Below, piece after piece: positions 32,081 to 40,687 of a DNA stretch of 64,000 nt. The position numbers and the translations under genes were made by a program. Every line of letters begins with the position of its first letter. Positions within the stretch are counted from its first letter, which is position 1. Below the pieces are notes generated by a model. That model was not told where the DNA came from and ran no database searches. It saw only the letters and a list, made by a program, of their open reading frames with translations. This stretch comes from JBCDCY01 sp039180875 (GTDB lineage: Bacteria; Pseudomonadota; Alphaproteobacteria; Rhodobacterales; Rhodobacteraceae): assembly GCA_039180875.1 (NCBI GenBank), contig JBCDCY010000005.1:62001-126000 (forward strand), written 5' to 3'.

Positions 32081-33451
32081 TCAGTAGCTGTGGGCGGCAT
32101 AGACCTTGGAGAGGTCGCCGGCCCAGGTGCCGTGGTATTCGGCGAGCAGTTCATCGGCCGGGGTCTGACCCTTTTCCACGCCTTCGCGGAGGGCGTCGAG
32201 GAAGTGGATCTCGTCCGGGATCATGCCGCTCGCGGCCGCGCGGCCTCGGGCGCTGAGGCCGGCGGCGGCGATGGAGAGGACCTCGCCCGCCACCTCGCCG
32301 AGGGAGCGGCCGCGGATCGTGGCGGCAAATCCCTCCCGCGCGGCATCGGTGCGGAGGGCTGCGCGCTCCTCCTCCGTCCAGTCGCGACAGAGATCCCAGG
32401 CGGCGTCGAGCGCCCCCGCATCGTAGACCAACCCGACCCAGAGCGCCGGCAGGGCGCAGAGCCGGCGCCAGGGCCCGCCATCGGCCCCCCGCATCTCGAT
32501 GAAGCGCTTGATCCGAGCCTCGGGAAAGATCGTGGTCAGGTGATCGGCCCAGTCGCTGAGCGTCGGGATCTCCCCCGGCAGCGCCGGCAGCCGGCCCTTG
32601 AGGAAGTCGCGAAACGACTGGCCGAGGGCGTCGATATACTCGCCGTCGCGGTAGACGAAGTACATCGGCACATCGAGGGCATAGTCGACATAGCGCTCGA
32701 AGCCGAAGCCGTCCTCGAAGACGAAGGGCAGCATGCCGGTCCGGTCGGCGTCGACGTCGTGCCAGACCCGGGCGCGCCAGGACTTCCAGCCGTGTACCTT
32801 GCCCTCGAAGAACGGCGAGTTGGCGAAGAGCGCGGTGGCCACCGGCTGCAGCGCAAGCGCCACGCGCAGCTTTTTTGCCATGTCGGCTTCAGACCCGAAG
32901 TCGAGGTTCACCTGCACCGTGCACGTCCGGTACATCATCTGCGTGCCGTGGGTGCCCACATCGCCCATGTAGCGGGTCATCAGCGCGTAGCGCCCCTTGG
33001 GCATCTGCGGCATGTCCGCGTGCAGCCATTCGGGCGCGGCGCCGAGGCCGATGAAGCCCGCGCCGATGGCGCCGGCCACCGTCTGCACCTCGGCCAGGTG
33101 GCTGTTCACCTCGTCGCAGGTCTGGTGAATGGTCTCGAGCGGCGCGCCGGAAAGCTCGAGCTGCCCGCCGGGCTCAAGGCTCACATTGGCGCCGTCCTTC
33201 TGCAGGCCGATGATGTTGCCGCTCTCCTCCAGCGGCTGCCAGCCGAACCGGTCGCGCAGACCCTCGAGCATCGTGCGGATCGAGGTTGGGCCGTCATAGG
33301 GCAGCGGCCGGTGGGTCTTCAGGCAATAGCCGAACTTCTCGTGCTCGGTGCCGATGCGCCAATCCTCGGGCGGCTTGCAGCCGGCCTCCAGATATTCGGC
33401 GAGCTGGGCGTGATGCTCGATCGGTCCCCCGCCCGACTGCGGTATGGACAT
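32081..33451 (-). CDS. gshA: Glutamate-cysteine ligase (class II, plant/proteobacterial type)
   Basis: Joins glutamate and cysteine in the first step of glutathione synthesis. The 456-residue protein starts MSIPQSGGGPIEHHAQLAEYLEAGCKP and carries RIGTEHEKFG, SLEPGGQLELSG and NLDFGSEADMAKKLRVAL, characteristic of the GCS2 type found in alphaproteobacteria and plants. AAGGGGA precedes ATG 33451. Its 3' end has been copied twice into the adjacent accessory region. Confidence 0.95.
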   Translation of the reverse strand: MSIPQSGGGPIEHHAQLAEYLEAGCKPPEDWRIGTEHEKFGYCLKTHRPLPYDGPTSIRTMLEGLRDRFGWQPLEESGNIIGLQKDGANVSLEPGGQLELSGAPLETIHQTCDEVNSHLAEVQTVAGAIGAGFIGLGAAPEWLHADMPQMPKGRYALMTRYMGDVGTHGTQMMYRTCTVQVNLDFGSEADMAKKLRVALALQPVATALFANSPFFEGKVHGWKSWRARVWHDVDADRTGMLPFVFEDGFGFERYVDYALDVPMYFVYRDGEYIDALGQSFRDFLKGRLPALPGEIPTLSDWADHLTTIFPEARIKRFIEMRGADGGPWRRLCALPALWVGLVYDAGALDAAWDLCRDWTEEERAALRTDAAREGFAATIRGRSLGEVAGEVLSIAAAGLSARGRAAASGMIPDEIHFLDALREGVEKGQTPADELLAEYHGTWAGDLSKVYAAHSY

Positions 33452-33502
33452 GGGGGTCCCCTTTTCCCTCGCGCGCTTCGGTATTCGCGATTAATGCGCG
33501 TC

Positions 33503-34036
33503 CTACGGCGTGGACAAGGGTGAAACCGCATCCGCGCCGTGGTTCTGCCAGATCACCATGGGCGCATTGGTCGGACTGGAGCGCGCCCGCAACAGATCCG
33601 CAAGGGAAAAGCCGGGAAGGGCGGAGAGGGCGGCGATCAGCCGATCTTCGCCGACGGCGCCGGTGGGGACGCTGAGGATCTGCGGCTCCGACGTGGTGAT
33701 CTGCCAGCCCCGGGCGTCGGCGGCGATGGCCACGATGGTGTCGAGCGCGACCGATCCGCCGCCCGTCGGCCCGAAGAAAGTGATCTGGCGCTCCTCCACC
33801 ATCACCACGCCGATCCCCCGGCCCCGCCGCCAGCGCACCAGGGCCCGGGGCAAGGCCGGGCCGAGCAGGCTGAGGGAGAGGACAAGGCTCGCAGTGCCCA
33901 GCATCACCATACCCTCCGCCCCCCGACTGACGCCGCGGATCAGCAGGCCGGCGGCCAGGGCGGCGAGGGCCGAGAGCAGCAGCACCTCGCCCCAGGGGGC
34001 GAGCAGCCGCTTCACCTCGGGCCGGATGAAGCTCAT
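33503..34036 (-). CDS. Membrane protein of unknown function in the rsmE operon
   Basis: A 177-residue protein with two adjacent N-terminal membrane helices (LLLSALAALAAGLLIRGVSRG and EGMVMLGTASLVLSLSLLGPAL) and a cytoplasmic domain with VVMVEERQITFFGPTGGGSVALDTIVAI, which resembles small membrane-linked beta domains. Start ATG overlaps the preceding gene's stop by 4 bp. Not recognised; third gene of the operon rsmE - 242-aa gene - this gene, immediately upstream of gshA. Confidence 0.7.
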   Translation of the reverse strand: MSFIRPEVKRLLAPWGEVLLLSALAALAAGLLIRGVSRGAEGMVMLGTASLVLSLSLLGPALPRALVRWRRGRGIGVVMVEERQITFFGPTGGGSVALDTIVAIAADARGWQITTSEPQILSVPTGAVGEDRLIAALSALPGFSLADLLRARSSPTNAPMVIWQNHGADAVSPLSTP

Positions 34037-34761
34037 GACCGCTCCTCGCCAAGCGGATGCCAGTCGAGGTCGTCGGGTGCTTCGTCGCGCCAGTCGTAGG
34101 GGGCACGCAGGGTCTCGAAGCGCATCTCGGTGAAGTCGCGGATCAACTCGCTTCTGTCGAGACTGCCGTCGGGTTTCGCGAACCAGCGGAAGAGCTTACC
34201 ACCCTCGACGCGGATGTTCTCCGGTCCAGGACGATTGGGTGTCGTGGCTGACAGATGCTCCAGATCCTCAGGGCGGAAGTTCACCCGTCGGCCGTCTTCG
34301 TGGGCGATGCCGAGGGTGTTCGTCTCGGTTCGCGGGGCTTCGAACACCCGCTCCAATCCCTCGGCGCGGCGGATGAGGTCCTGATTGTCGCGCGTGGTGT
34401 CGACTAGATAGCGACGATCGTCGAGGAAACGCCCGCCGCCGCCGCGATAGGACGCGTCGGGGTAGAGCGCGAGGGCCGTCAGCCAAGGCGGGCGGGAGAT
34501 CGCGGTCCATGCGTGGCCCACGCTGGCCCCGCCGGGCCCATAGTCATAGGCGAGATAAAGGAAGTGCCGCCCGTCGGCGGAGATGTCCGAATGCTCCGGC
34601 CGGATCCGACCCCGAAACCACTGGCCGTCCTCAAACGTGTCGTCCGACCAATCCCAGAGGATGCAACGCACGTGTCGTGCCGGACCGCGGCGCAGGATGA
34701 CGGCCTTGGTCGCGCGCCTGGCGTAGAGGATGTGCAGATGGACCGCGGCTGGCGTCGTCAT
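34033..34761 (-). CDS. Unknown 242-residue protein in the rsmE operon
   Basis: Begins MTTPAAVHLHILYARRATKAVILRRGP and contains SADGRHFLYLAYDYGPGG and HAWTAISRPPWLTALALYPDASY. The strand-rich pattern and repeated Trp/Tyr suggest a beta-propeller-like or lectin-like fold, but I recognise no family. No signal peptide, so probably cytoplasmic. Its ATG overlaps the rsmE stop, and its own stop overlaps the next start, so all three genes are translated from one RNA. Confidence 0.65.
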   Translation of the reverse strand: MTTPAAVHLHILYARRATKAVILRRGPARHVRCILWDWSDDTFEDGQWFRGRIRPEHSDISADGRHFLYLAYDYGPGGASVGHAWTAISRPPWLTALALYPDASYRGGGGRFLDDRRYLVDTTRDNQDLIRRAEGLERVFEAPRTETNTLGIAHEDGRRVNFRPEDLEHLSATTPNRPGPENIRVEGGKLFRWFAKPDGSLDRSELIRDFTEMRFETLRAPYDWRDEAPDDLDWHPLGEERS

Positions 34762-35483
34762 CTCCAATCCCCGCGCTGGGCTTGCCAAAGGGTGAGGGCG
34801 GCGATCGCTGCGGTCTCGGCCCTGAGGATGCGGGGGCCGAGGGCCATGGTGCGCGTTGCCGCGTGGTCGGTGATCAGCGTGCGTTCCTCGGGCGCGAGAC
34901 CGCCCTCCGGCCCCACCAGCAGGGCGGCCGGGGCGGGGGGCAGGTCGGCGGAAGCCGTACCGGCGCGCTGCTCGTCGCACCAGATGAGCGCCCGTTCGGT
35001 CGGCCAATCGGCGAGGAGATCGGCGAGCCGCACCGGCTCGGCCACCTCCGGCACCGTGAGGGCGCCGCATTGCTCCGCCGCTTCGATGGTCTGGGTGACC
35101 ATGCGCTCGCGCCGTAGCCGATCGGTCTGGGTGAAGCGGGTGAGGACAGGTTGCAGCCGGGCCGCGCCGAGCTCCACCGCCTTTTCGATCACCATATCCA
35201 TCCGTGCCTTCCTGATCGGTGCGAAGAGCAGCCAGAGGTCGGGGGGCGACCATTGCTCCGCGATGCGGCGCTCGACCAGGCAGAGACCGCCCTTGCGGTC
35301 GAGGGTCCGGAGCGTCGCCAGCCACTCCCCATCGCGGCCGTTGAAGAGCGCCACCGCCTCCCCCGCCCGCCGCCGCATGACGGTGGCCAGGTGATGGGCC
35401 TGCCTGGCCTCCAGCGCAATCTCCATCCCCGCCGCCAGATCCGCCGCGACGAACAGCCGTATTTTCGCGCGCGCGCCACTCAT
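34758..35483 (-). CDS. rsmE: 16S rRNA (uracil1498-N3)-methyltransferase
   Basis: Methylates N3 of U1498 in 16S rRNA on the assembled 30S subunit. The 241-residue SPOUT-type protein has RLFVAADLAAG and HHLATVMRRRAGE at its PUA-like start, KARMDMVIEKAVELGAARLQPVLTRFTQ in the middle and the knotted SAM site LLVGPEGGLAPEE and LGPRILRAETAAIAAL. Length is normal. First gene of a three-gene operon. Confidence 0.93.
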   Translation of the reverse strand: MSGARAKIRLFVAADLAAGMEIALEARQAHHLATVMRRRAGEAVALFNGRDGEWLATLRTLDRKGGLCLVERRIAEQWSPPDLWLLFAPIRKARMDMVIEKAVELGAARLQPVLTRFTQTDRLRRERMVTQTIEAAEQCGALTVPEVAEPVRLADLLADWPTERALIWCDEQRAGTASADLPPAPAALLVGPEGGLAPEERTLITDHAATRTMALGPRILRAETAAIAALTLWQAQRGDWR

Positions 35484-35503
35484 ATCTCTGCCATAAAACG
35501 CCG

Positions 35504-36523
35504 ATGCACGAGCCGAGTGATATCGCGGCCCGGCCAGCGCCGGAAGCCACGCCGGAGCCGTCCGAGGGGCGCGGCCGGCGCCCGGACGTGCGGGTGGCCG
35601 ATGCGACTAAGCTGAATTGGGTCGATCGGTTCTGCCCACGCTGGTCGCGACCCTATCTCCGCCTCTCCCGCGCCGATCGGCCGGCGGGCACCTGGCTCTT
35701 GCTGCTGCCCTGTTGGTGGGGACTGGCGCTGGCCAATGCGGCCGACCCGGCAGCGCCGACCCGCGGCGATCTTTGGATTGCCGTGGGCTGCGGTATCGGT
35801 GCCTTCCTGATGCGGGGGGCGGGGTGCACCTGGAATGACCTGACGGACCACGACTTTGACGGCCAGGTGGCGCGCACAAGGTCGCGGCCCCTGCCGGCCG
35901 GCCAGGTCTCCCGCCGCCAGGCCGCGGCCTGGATGGTGCTGCAGGCGCTTCTCGCCTTCGCCATCCTGCTGACTTTTCCGCTGCCGGCCATCCTGCTCGG
36001 CATTCTGTCGCTTCTGCCGGTGGCGATCTATCCGTTCATGAAGCGGGTGACCTGGTGGCCGCAGATCTTCCTCGGCATCGCCTTCAATTGGGGGGCGCTG
36101 CTCGCCTGGGCGGCGTATACCGGATCGCTCGGCTGGGCGCCGGTCTGCCTCTACCTCGCGGGCATCTGCTGGACGCTGTTCTACGACACGATCTACGCCC
36201 ATCAGGACAAGGAGGACGACGCGCTGATCGGCGTGCGCTCCACCGCGCGGCTCTTTGCGGAGCGGACCAGTCGCTGGCTCTTCGTCTTTCAGATCGCCGC
36301 GATCCTGCTGGCAACGGCGGCAGTGATCCTGGCGCTGGCCGGGGGGCCGCCGCTGCGGCTGGTTCTGGCGCTGGCGGCGGTCTGGGGCTTCGGCTGGCAT
36401 CTGACGTGGCAGCTCATGCGCCTCGACATCGACGATCCCGACCGCTGCCTAGCGCTCTTCCGCTCGAATCGCGATGCCGGATTGATCCTGGCGGCCGGCT
36501 TTGCCCTGGCGATCGTTGCATGA
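35504..36523 (+). CDS. ubiA: 4-hydroxybenzoate polyprenyltransferase
   Basis: Attaches the polyprenyl tail to 4-hydroxybenzoate in ubiquinone synthesis. The 339-residue protein has a variable soluble N-terminus of about 50 residues, then eight or nine membrane helices with the Asp-rich motifs NDLTDHDFD and DTIYAHQDKEDD that bind prenyl diphosphate. It is divergent from rsmE. Other UbiA relatives exist, but the second motif and position in Rhodobacterales favour UbiA. Confidence 0.92.
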   Translation: MHEPSDIAARPAPEATPEPSEGRGRRPDVRVADATKLNWVDRFCPRWSRPYLRLSRADRPAGTWLLLLPCWWGLALANAADPAAPTRGDLWIAVGCGIGAFLMRGAGCTWNDLTDHDFDGQVARTRSRPLPAGQVSRRQAAAWMVLQALLAFAILLTFPLPAILLGILSLLPVAIYPFMKRVTWWPQIFLGIAFNWGALLAWAAYTGSLGWAPVCLYLAGICWTLFYDTIYAHQDKEDDALIGVRSTARLFAERTSRWLFVFQIAAILLATAAVILALAGGPPLRLVLALAAVWGFGWHLTWQLMRLDIDDPDRCLALFRSNRDAGLILAAGFALAIVA

Positions 36524-36586
36524 GGGGGCGGCTTGATCGTCGAGGGGGCATCCCGTACCCCTCGGGAAAGCCTACCTGGATCTGAC

Positions 36587-38503
36587 ATGCGCCCTGCCGC
36601 CCTTCTGTTCGCCGCCGTGGCGCTCGGCTCCGCGTCGGTCGCCGCCGCCCTGACCGCGGCGGCGATCGTCACGCGGCTCGAGGCGCGGAGCGAGGCGGAG
36701 GTGGCCGCCGCCTATGCCGAGGCGGGCCTCGCCTGGGCGGCGGTGGAGACCGACGGCCTGCGCGTCGCGCTCACCGGCCTCGCGCCAGACGAACGCGCCC
36801 GCTCGGAGGCTTTCGAGGTGGCGAGCCGCATCGTCGATCCCGGACGGATCGCGGACCGCATCGAGGTGCGCGCCGCAGGGCCCGCCCCCGACATCGACTT
36901 CGCGCTCGAACTCATGCGCTCCCGCGACCAGATCTCCGCCATCGGCCTGATACCGGAGGGCGACGGCAGCGACCCGATCGCCGAGACGGTGGCGAGCCTC
37001 GGCGTGCAGGTAACGCTGACCGATCTGGTCGACATCGCCCCCGGCACCCTCGCGCCGCCCGGCTGGACGGAGAAGATGCGCCTGGCGCTCACCGCGGTGC
37101 GCCTGATGCCGTTCGTTCGGGTGAGCCTGCGGGACGAGGCGATGACCATCAGCGGCATGGTGGCCACAAGGCCGGAGCTGCTGACGGTTGAAGAACGTCT
37201 GCAGGCCCTCCGCCCGCCCGACCTTGCCCTCACCCTCGATCTGCGCGCGCCGCAGCCGGTGATCGTGCCCTACCGCTTTGCCGCCTCCCTCGGCCGCGAT
37301 GGGCTGACGGTGGAGACCTGCGCGGCCGACACAGCCGCCCTCAGGGACCAGTTGCTGGAGCAGGTGGTCGCCATCGACTCGACCGCCGGCGCCGTCTGCC
37401 GCGTCGGCCTCGGCGCGCCCTCGCCGCTCTGGGCCGATGCGGTGATGGCCGGGCTCGCGGCGCTCGACACGCTCCGCGCCGGCACCTTCGAGGTGGAGGA
37501 CCTGAAGGCGGTGCTGCGCGTCCCGGCCGCCGTGCCGGAGGAGGATTATGCCGCCGTCGTCGCCTCGCTCGCGGGAGAGATCCCGCCGGGCTTCAGCTTT
37601 GAGGCGCGGCGCCTGCCCGCCCCACCCCAGGGCGGCACCGGCGACGGTGAGGCTGAGGAGGGAGAGGGCACGGCAGAGGTCGGTCCGAGCTTCAGCGCGT
37701 TGCTCGAACCCGGGGGCACCGTGCGCCTGGCTGGCGTGCTGCCGACCGCGACCAGCCGCGAGGCGGTGGTGACCTTCGCCGATGCCTTGTTCGACGAGGG
37801 CGAGGTGATCGCGCTCGTCACCTTCGAGCCCACCCTCTCCCCCGGCTGGCCGCGTCAGGTGATGGCGGCCCTCGAAGCGCTCGATCTGCTCTACGAGGGA
37901 AGGTTGGAAATCGACGGCGGCGGCCTCACGCTCTCCGGCCTCGGCGACAGCGCCGACATCGCCCGGGCGGTCGAGGCGCGCTTGCAGGAGAGCCTGGGCC
38001 TCGACACGCCCATGGCCCTCGACATCCGCTTCGTCCCCCGCCCGGTGGAGGTCGAGGCGACGGCGATGCCGGCCGAGCTTTGCGTCGCGGCGATCGGCGA
38101 GCGGCTGGCGGCGGAGCAGATCCTGTTCGCGCCCTCAAGCGCGACGATCGCGCCGGAGTCCTTGCCGGTGATCGAGGCGATCGCCGCCATTATGCGGGAC
38201 TGCGGCGACACGGTGTTCGAGGTGGCCGGCCACACCGATGCCAGCGGCCGGGCGGAGGCCAACCTGGCCCTTAGCCAGGCAAGGGCCGACAGCGTGGTCG
38301 ACGCGCTGCTCGCCCAAGGCGTCTTCGTCGACCGCATGCAGCCCCGCGGCTATGGTGAGACCGAGCCGATCGCCGACAACGAGACCGACGAGGGCAAGGC
38401 GCGCAACCGGCGCATCGAGTTCCGCCTCGCGCCTGAGGAGACAGCCTCGCCCGAGGACGAGGCGGCGGAGGAAGAAGAGGCGGCCGCCGATGGGCAGGAC
38501 TGA
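36587..38503 (+). CDS. OmpA-family protein with multiple N-terminal BON-like repeats
   Basis: A 638-residue exported protein beginning with a signal-like segment (MRPAALLFAAVALGSASVAA). Several alternating alpha/beta repeats (e.g. DFALELMRSRDQISAIGLIP..., FSALLEPGGTVRLAGVLPT...) resemble BON modules, and an acidic Gly/Glu linker lies in the middle. The C-terminal OmpA-like domain holds FEVAGHTDASGRAEANLALS and RIEFRLAPEE, for peptidoglycan binding. It ends in a Glu/Asp-rich tail. ATG 36587 was preferred over TTG 36533, as the signal begins there. Confidence 0.8.
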   Translation: MRPAALLFAAVALGSASVAAALTAAAIVTRLEARSEAEVAAAYAEAGLAWAAVETDGLRVALTGLAPDERARSEAFEVASRIVDPGRIADRIEVRAAGPAPDIDFALELMRSRDQISAIGLIPEGDGSDPIAETVASLGVQVTLTDLVDIAPGTLAPPGWTEKMRLALTAVRLMPFVRVSLRDEAMTISGMVATRPELLTVEERLQALRPPDLALTLDLRAPQPVIVPYRFAASLGRDGLTVETCAADTAALRDQLLEQVVAIDSTAGAVCRVGLGAPSPLWADAVMAGLAALDTLRAGTFEVEDLKAVLRVPAAVPEEDYAAVVASLAGEIPPGFSFEARRLPAPPQGGTGDGEAEEGEGTAEVGPSFSALLEPGGTVRLAGVLPTATSREAVVTFADALFDEGEVIALVTFEPTLSPGWPRQVMAALEALDLLYEGRLEIDGGGLTLSGLGDSADIARAVEARLQESLGLDTPMALDIRFVPRPVEVEATAMPAELCVAAIGERLAAEQILFAPSSATIAPESLPVIEAIAAIMRDCGDTVFEVAGHTDASGRAEANLALSQARADSVVDALLAQGVFVDRMQPRGYGETEPIADNETDEGKARNRRIEFRLAPEETASPEDEAAEEEEAAADGQD

Positions 38504-38831
38504 GCTCGTCATCCTGATCACCGCCGCGATGATCGCGGCGCTCCTGGCCGGCTGGGGGCTCCGCTGGCTCTTCGGCCGCTTCAACCGCACCGAAAGCACC
38601 ACGCCCGAGGCGGTGGACCACCTCGCCCTCCGCATGCAGACGGCCGAGCAGGCAGCGGCCCATGCGGAGGAGGCGCGGACCGAGACCGAGCGCGCCTATC
38701 TCAGCCAACTGCGCCAGGCCGAGGCCGAGCGTGACAGCGCGATGGAGGGATTGGGCACCGCCCGCCGCGAGCTCGCGGAATGGAAGCGCGCCTACGAGGC
38801 GCTGGCGGCCGAGAAGGGACAGGACGGCTGA
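38490..38831 (+). CDS. Small membrane-anchored coiled-coil protein
   Basis: 113 residues: an N-terminal membrane helix (ELVILITAAMIAALLAGWGLRWLFG) followed by a long heptad-rich helix (DHLALRMQTAEQAAAHAEEA…AEWKRAYEALAAEK). It overlaps the last 14 bp of the OmpA-like gene, so the two are translated together. A scaffolding role with the OmpA-like protein is inferred from position. Confidence 0.72.
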   Translation: MGRTELVILITAAMIAALLAGWGLRWLFGRFNRTESTTPEAVDHLALRMQTAEQAAAHAEEARTETERAYLSQLRQAEAERDSAMEGLGTARRELAEWKRAYEALAAEKGQDG

Positions 38832-38849
38832 CGCGCGTCCCGCAGCGCC

Positions 38850-39299
38850 TTAGCCGTCCTTCGCCCCCCAGCGGTCCCGCGCCGTGTCGTCGCCGCTCCG
38901 CGCATCGACCCAGCGGCCACCGTCCGGTCCCTCCTCCCGCTTCCAGAACGGCGCGTCGGTCTTCAGGAAGTCCATCATGAAGGCGACCGCCTCGAGCGCC
39001 GCGGCCCGGTGGCGGGAGGCGGCGGCGACCAGCACGATCCGCTCCCCCGGCAAGAGGCGGCCATAGCGGTGGATGATGAGCGTCGCGTCGAGGGACCAAC
39101 GCGCCGTCGCCTGCGCCTCGATGCCGGCGAGCGCGCGTTCGGTCATGCCGGGATAATGCTCGAGCTCCAGCGCCGTCACCTCGCCGCCGCGGACGAGGCC
39201 GGTGAAGCTGGCCACGGCGCCAATATCCGTCCGCCCCGTGCTCAGCGCGGCGAGTTCCGCGCCCGGGTCGAAATCGGCGTCCTGGACCCGGACGACCAC
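38850..39299 (-). CDS. moaE: Molybdopterin synthase catalytic subunit
   Basis: Large subunit of molybdopterin synthase, which adds two sulphurs to precursor Z. The 149-residue protein has GAVASFTGLVRG, LELEHYPGMTE, IIHRYGRLLPGE and the active-site FLKTDAPFWKREEGPDGGRWVDA. Starts with GTG at 39299, 3 bp after moaD. The C-terminal end (SGDDTARDRWGAKDG) is a little long but typical. Confidence 0.93.
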   Translation of the reverse strand: MVVRVQDADFDPGAELAALSTGRTDIGAVASFTGLVRGGEVTALELEHYPGMTERALAGIEAQATARWSLDATLIIHRYGRLLPGERIVLVAAASRHRAAALEAVAFMMDFLKTDAPFWKREEGPDGGRWVDARSGDDTARDRWGAKDG

Positions 39300-39302
39300 G
39301 GC

Positions 39303-39548
39303 TCAGCCCCCGGTCATGGGCGGGAAGAACGCCACCTCCCGCACTCCGGCGAGCGGGGCGTCGAAATCGGCGATTTCCTGATCCAGTGCCACCCGCAGCG
39401 CGCGGGTATCGGCAAAGGCGGCGGCATAGCGCGGCTCCCGCGCCGTGAGTTCCGCCACCAGGTCGGCGACGGTGGCGGCGCCGGTCTCGACCTCCTCCGA
39501 CGGCTGGCCGATCCGCTCCCGCACCCAGGCAAAGTAGAGCACGCGCAT
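39303..39548 (-). CDS. moaD: Molybdopterin synthase sulphur-carrier subunit
   Basis: Ubiquitin-like 81-residue protein ending in the expected double Gly (VAFFPPMTGG), where the thiocarboxylate forms. Begins MRVLYFAWVRERIGQ. Its ATG overlaps the pgsA stop by 1 bp and moaE follows, giving a pgsA-moaD-moaE transcript. Confidence 0.94.
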   Translation of the reverse strand: MRVLYFAWVRERIGQPSEEVETGAATVADLVAELTAREPRYAAAFADTRALRVALDQEIADFDAPLAGVREVAFFPPMTGG

Positions 39549-40180
39549 CAGGGACCCTCCCGCGCCAGCAGATGGGGCCGCGCCTTCCGCCAATAGTCGA
39601 TGCCGGTCACCGCGGTCAGCAGCCCCGCCACCCAGATCAGCGCAAGGGCGGCCCAGAAGGCGCTCACGTAGAGCTCTAGCGCCTGGCGATAGACCGGATC
39701 GTCGGGCGTCGCGCCGGCATAGTATAGCCGCTCGTACTGCCATTGCAGCAGATTGGTCAGCAGCAATCCCAGAATGCCCGCCATCTGCACTGCGGTCTTC
39801 CATTTGGCGAGTCGGGTGACCGGCAGCTTGATGTCGCCCAGGAACTCCCGCAGGCCGGAGATCAGCACCTCCCGCATCAGGATGACGAGCAGCGGCAGCA
39901 GGATCGGCCAGTTGAGGCCGGCCAGCCCGATCACGGTGGCGGCCGCGACGATCACCATCGCCTTGTCCGCGATCGGGTCGAGCATGATGCCAAAGGCGGA
40001 GTGCTGGTCGAGCCGTCGGGCCAGGTAGCCGTCGAGCCAGTCGGTCGCCGCAGCGGCAAGGAACAGGCCGATGGCCACGTAGTCCGCCAGCGGCCGCGGC
40101 AGCAGCACGTAGGCAAGCGGCAGGGCGGGCGCGGCCAGCACCCGCAACACGGTCAACACATTCGGCACGGTCCAGCGCAT
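39548..40180 (-). CDS. pgsA: CDP-diacylglycerol-glycerol-3-phosphate 3-phosphatidyltransferase
   Basis: Makes phosphatidylglycerophosphate, the first step to PG and cardiolipin. From ATG 40180 the protein has 210 residues, starts MRWTVPNVLTVLRVLAAP and carries the CDP-alcohol transferase signature DWLDGYLARRLDQHSAFGIM followed by LDPIADK. Four to six membrane helices. The ATG follows a GC-rich leader; a longer start at 40231 is less likely. Confidence 0.94.
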   Translation of the reverse strand: MRWTVPNVLTVLRVLAAPALPLAYVLLPRPLADYVAIGLFLAAAATDWLDGYLARRLDQHSAFGIMLDPIADKAMVIVAAATVIGLAGLNWPILLPLLVILMREVLISGLREFLGDIKLPVTRLAKWKTAVQMAGILGLLLTNLLQWQYERLYYAGATPDDPVYRQALELYVSAFWAALALIWVAGLLTAVTGIDYWRKARPHLLAREGP

Positions 40181-40687
40181 GGCCGGAGCCATAGCCGAGC
40201 GCGGGGAGGGAGGGAAGATGCCTGGTCCCACCCCTGGCTAGGTCACCGCCCCGCCTGGCGGCTCCCCCGCCTCCTGCGCTGCCCCGGCCCCCGAGCCGGG
40301 GCCTCGTCCTGTCCGAAGCGTCGAGGTCCCGGATCAAGTCCGGGACGGTGCGGGATTGGCTGCGGCGCTGAGCGACCTTGGGAGGGATGAGGGGAGCTTT
40401 CCTCCTGCGCTGCCCCGGTCCCCGAGCCTCTCCGAAGCGTCGAGGTCCCGGATCAAGTCCGGGACGGTGCGGGATTGGCTGCGACGCTGAGCGAACTCGG
40501 GAATAGGTGAGGGGAGCTTTCTTCCGGCGCTGCCCCGGCCCCGGGCCGGGGCCTCGTCGTCGGCGAAGGGGTTCGCCCTTTGCGTCGCGGTCCGAGCGAT
40601 CGCTGCTGCGCCCGCGAGCGCGAGGGCTAGGCGCCCGGGCCGCGCGGCTGCTAACGTCGTATCGTTTGCGTCTCGAAAGGTGTCCCG
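40181..40687. other. 507-bp intergenic region between pgsA and a secreted-protein gene
   Basis: Holds the tandem repeat block listed separately. Outside it, no convincing ORF; 40595-40687 should contain the promoter of the secreted protein, but no clear hexamers were seen. Confidence 0.6.
40271..40553. repeat. Tandem 119-bp direct repeat with palindromic core
   Basis: Unit A (40312-40430) and unit B (40431 to about 40553) are repeated with few changes, and a partial unit precedes A (40271-40311). Each unit holds a perfect 8-bp palindrome GTCCCGGA/TCCGGGAC around TCAAG (40326-40346, 40445-40465). Similar CCGGATCAAGTCCGG elements are widespread between genes in alphaproteobacteria. A reading frame through them is not a gene. 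Confidence 0.8.
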
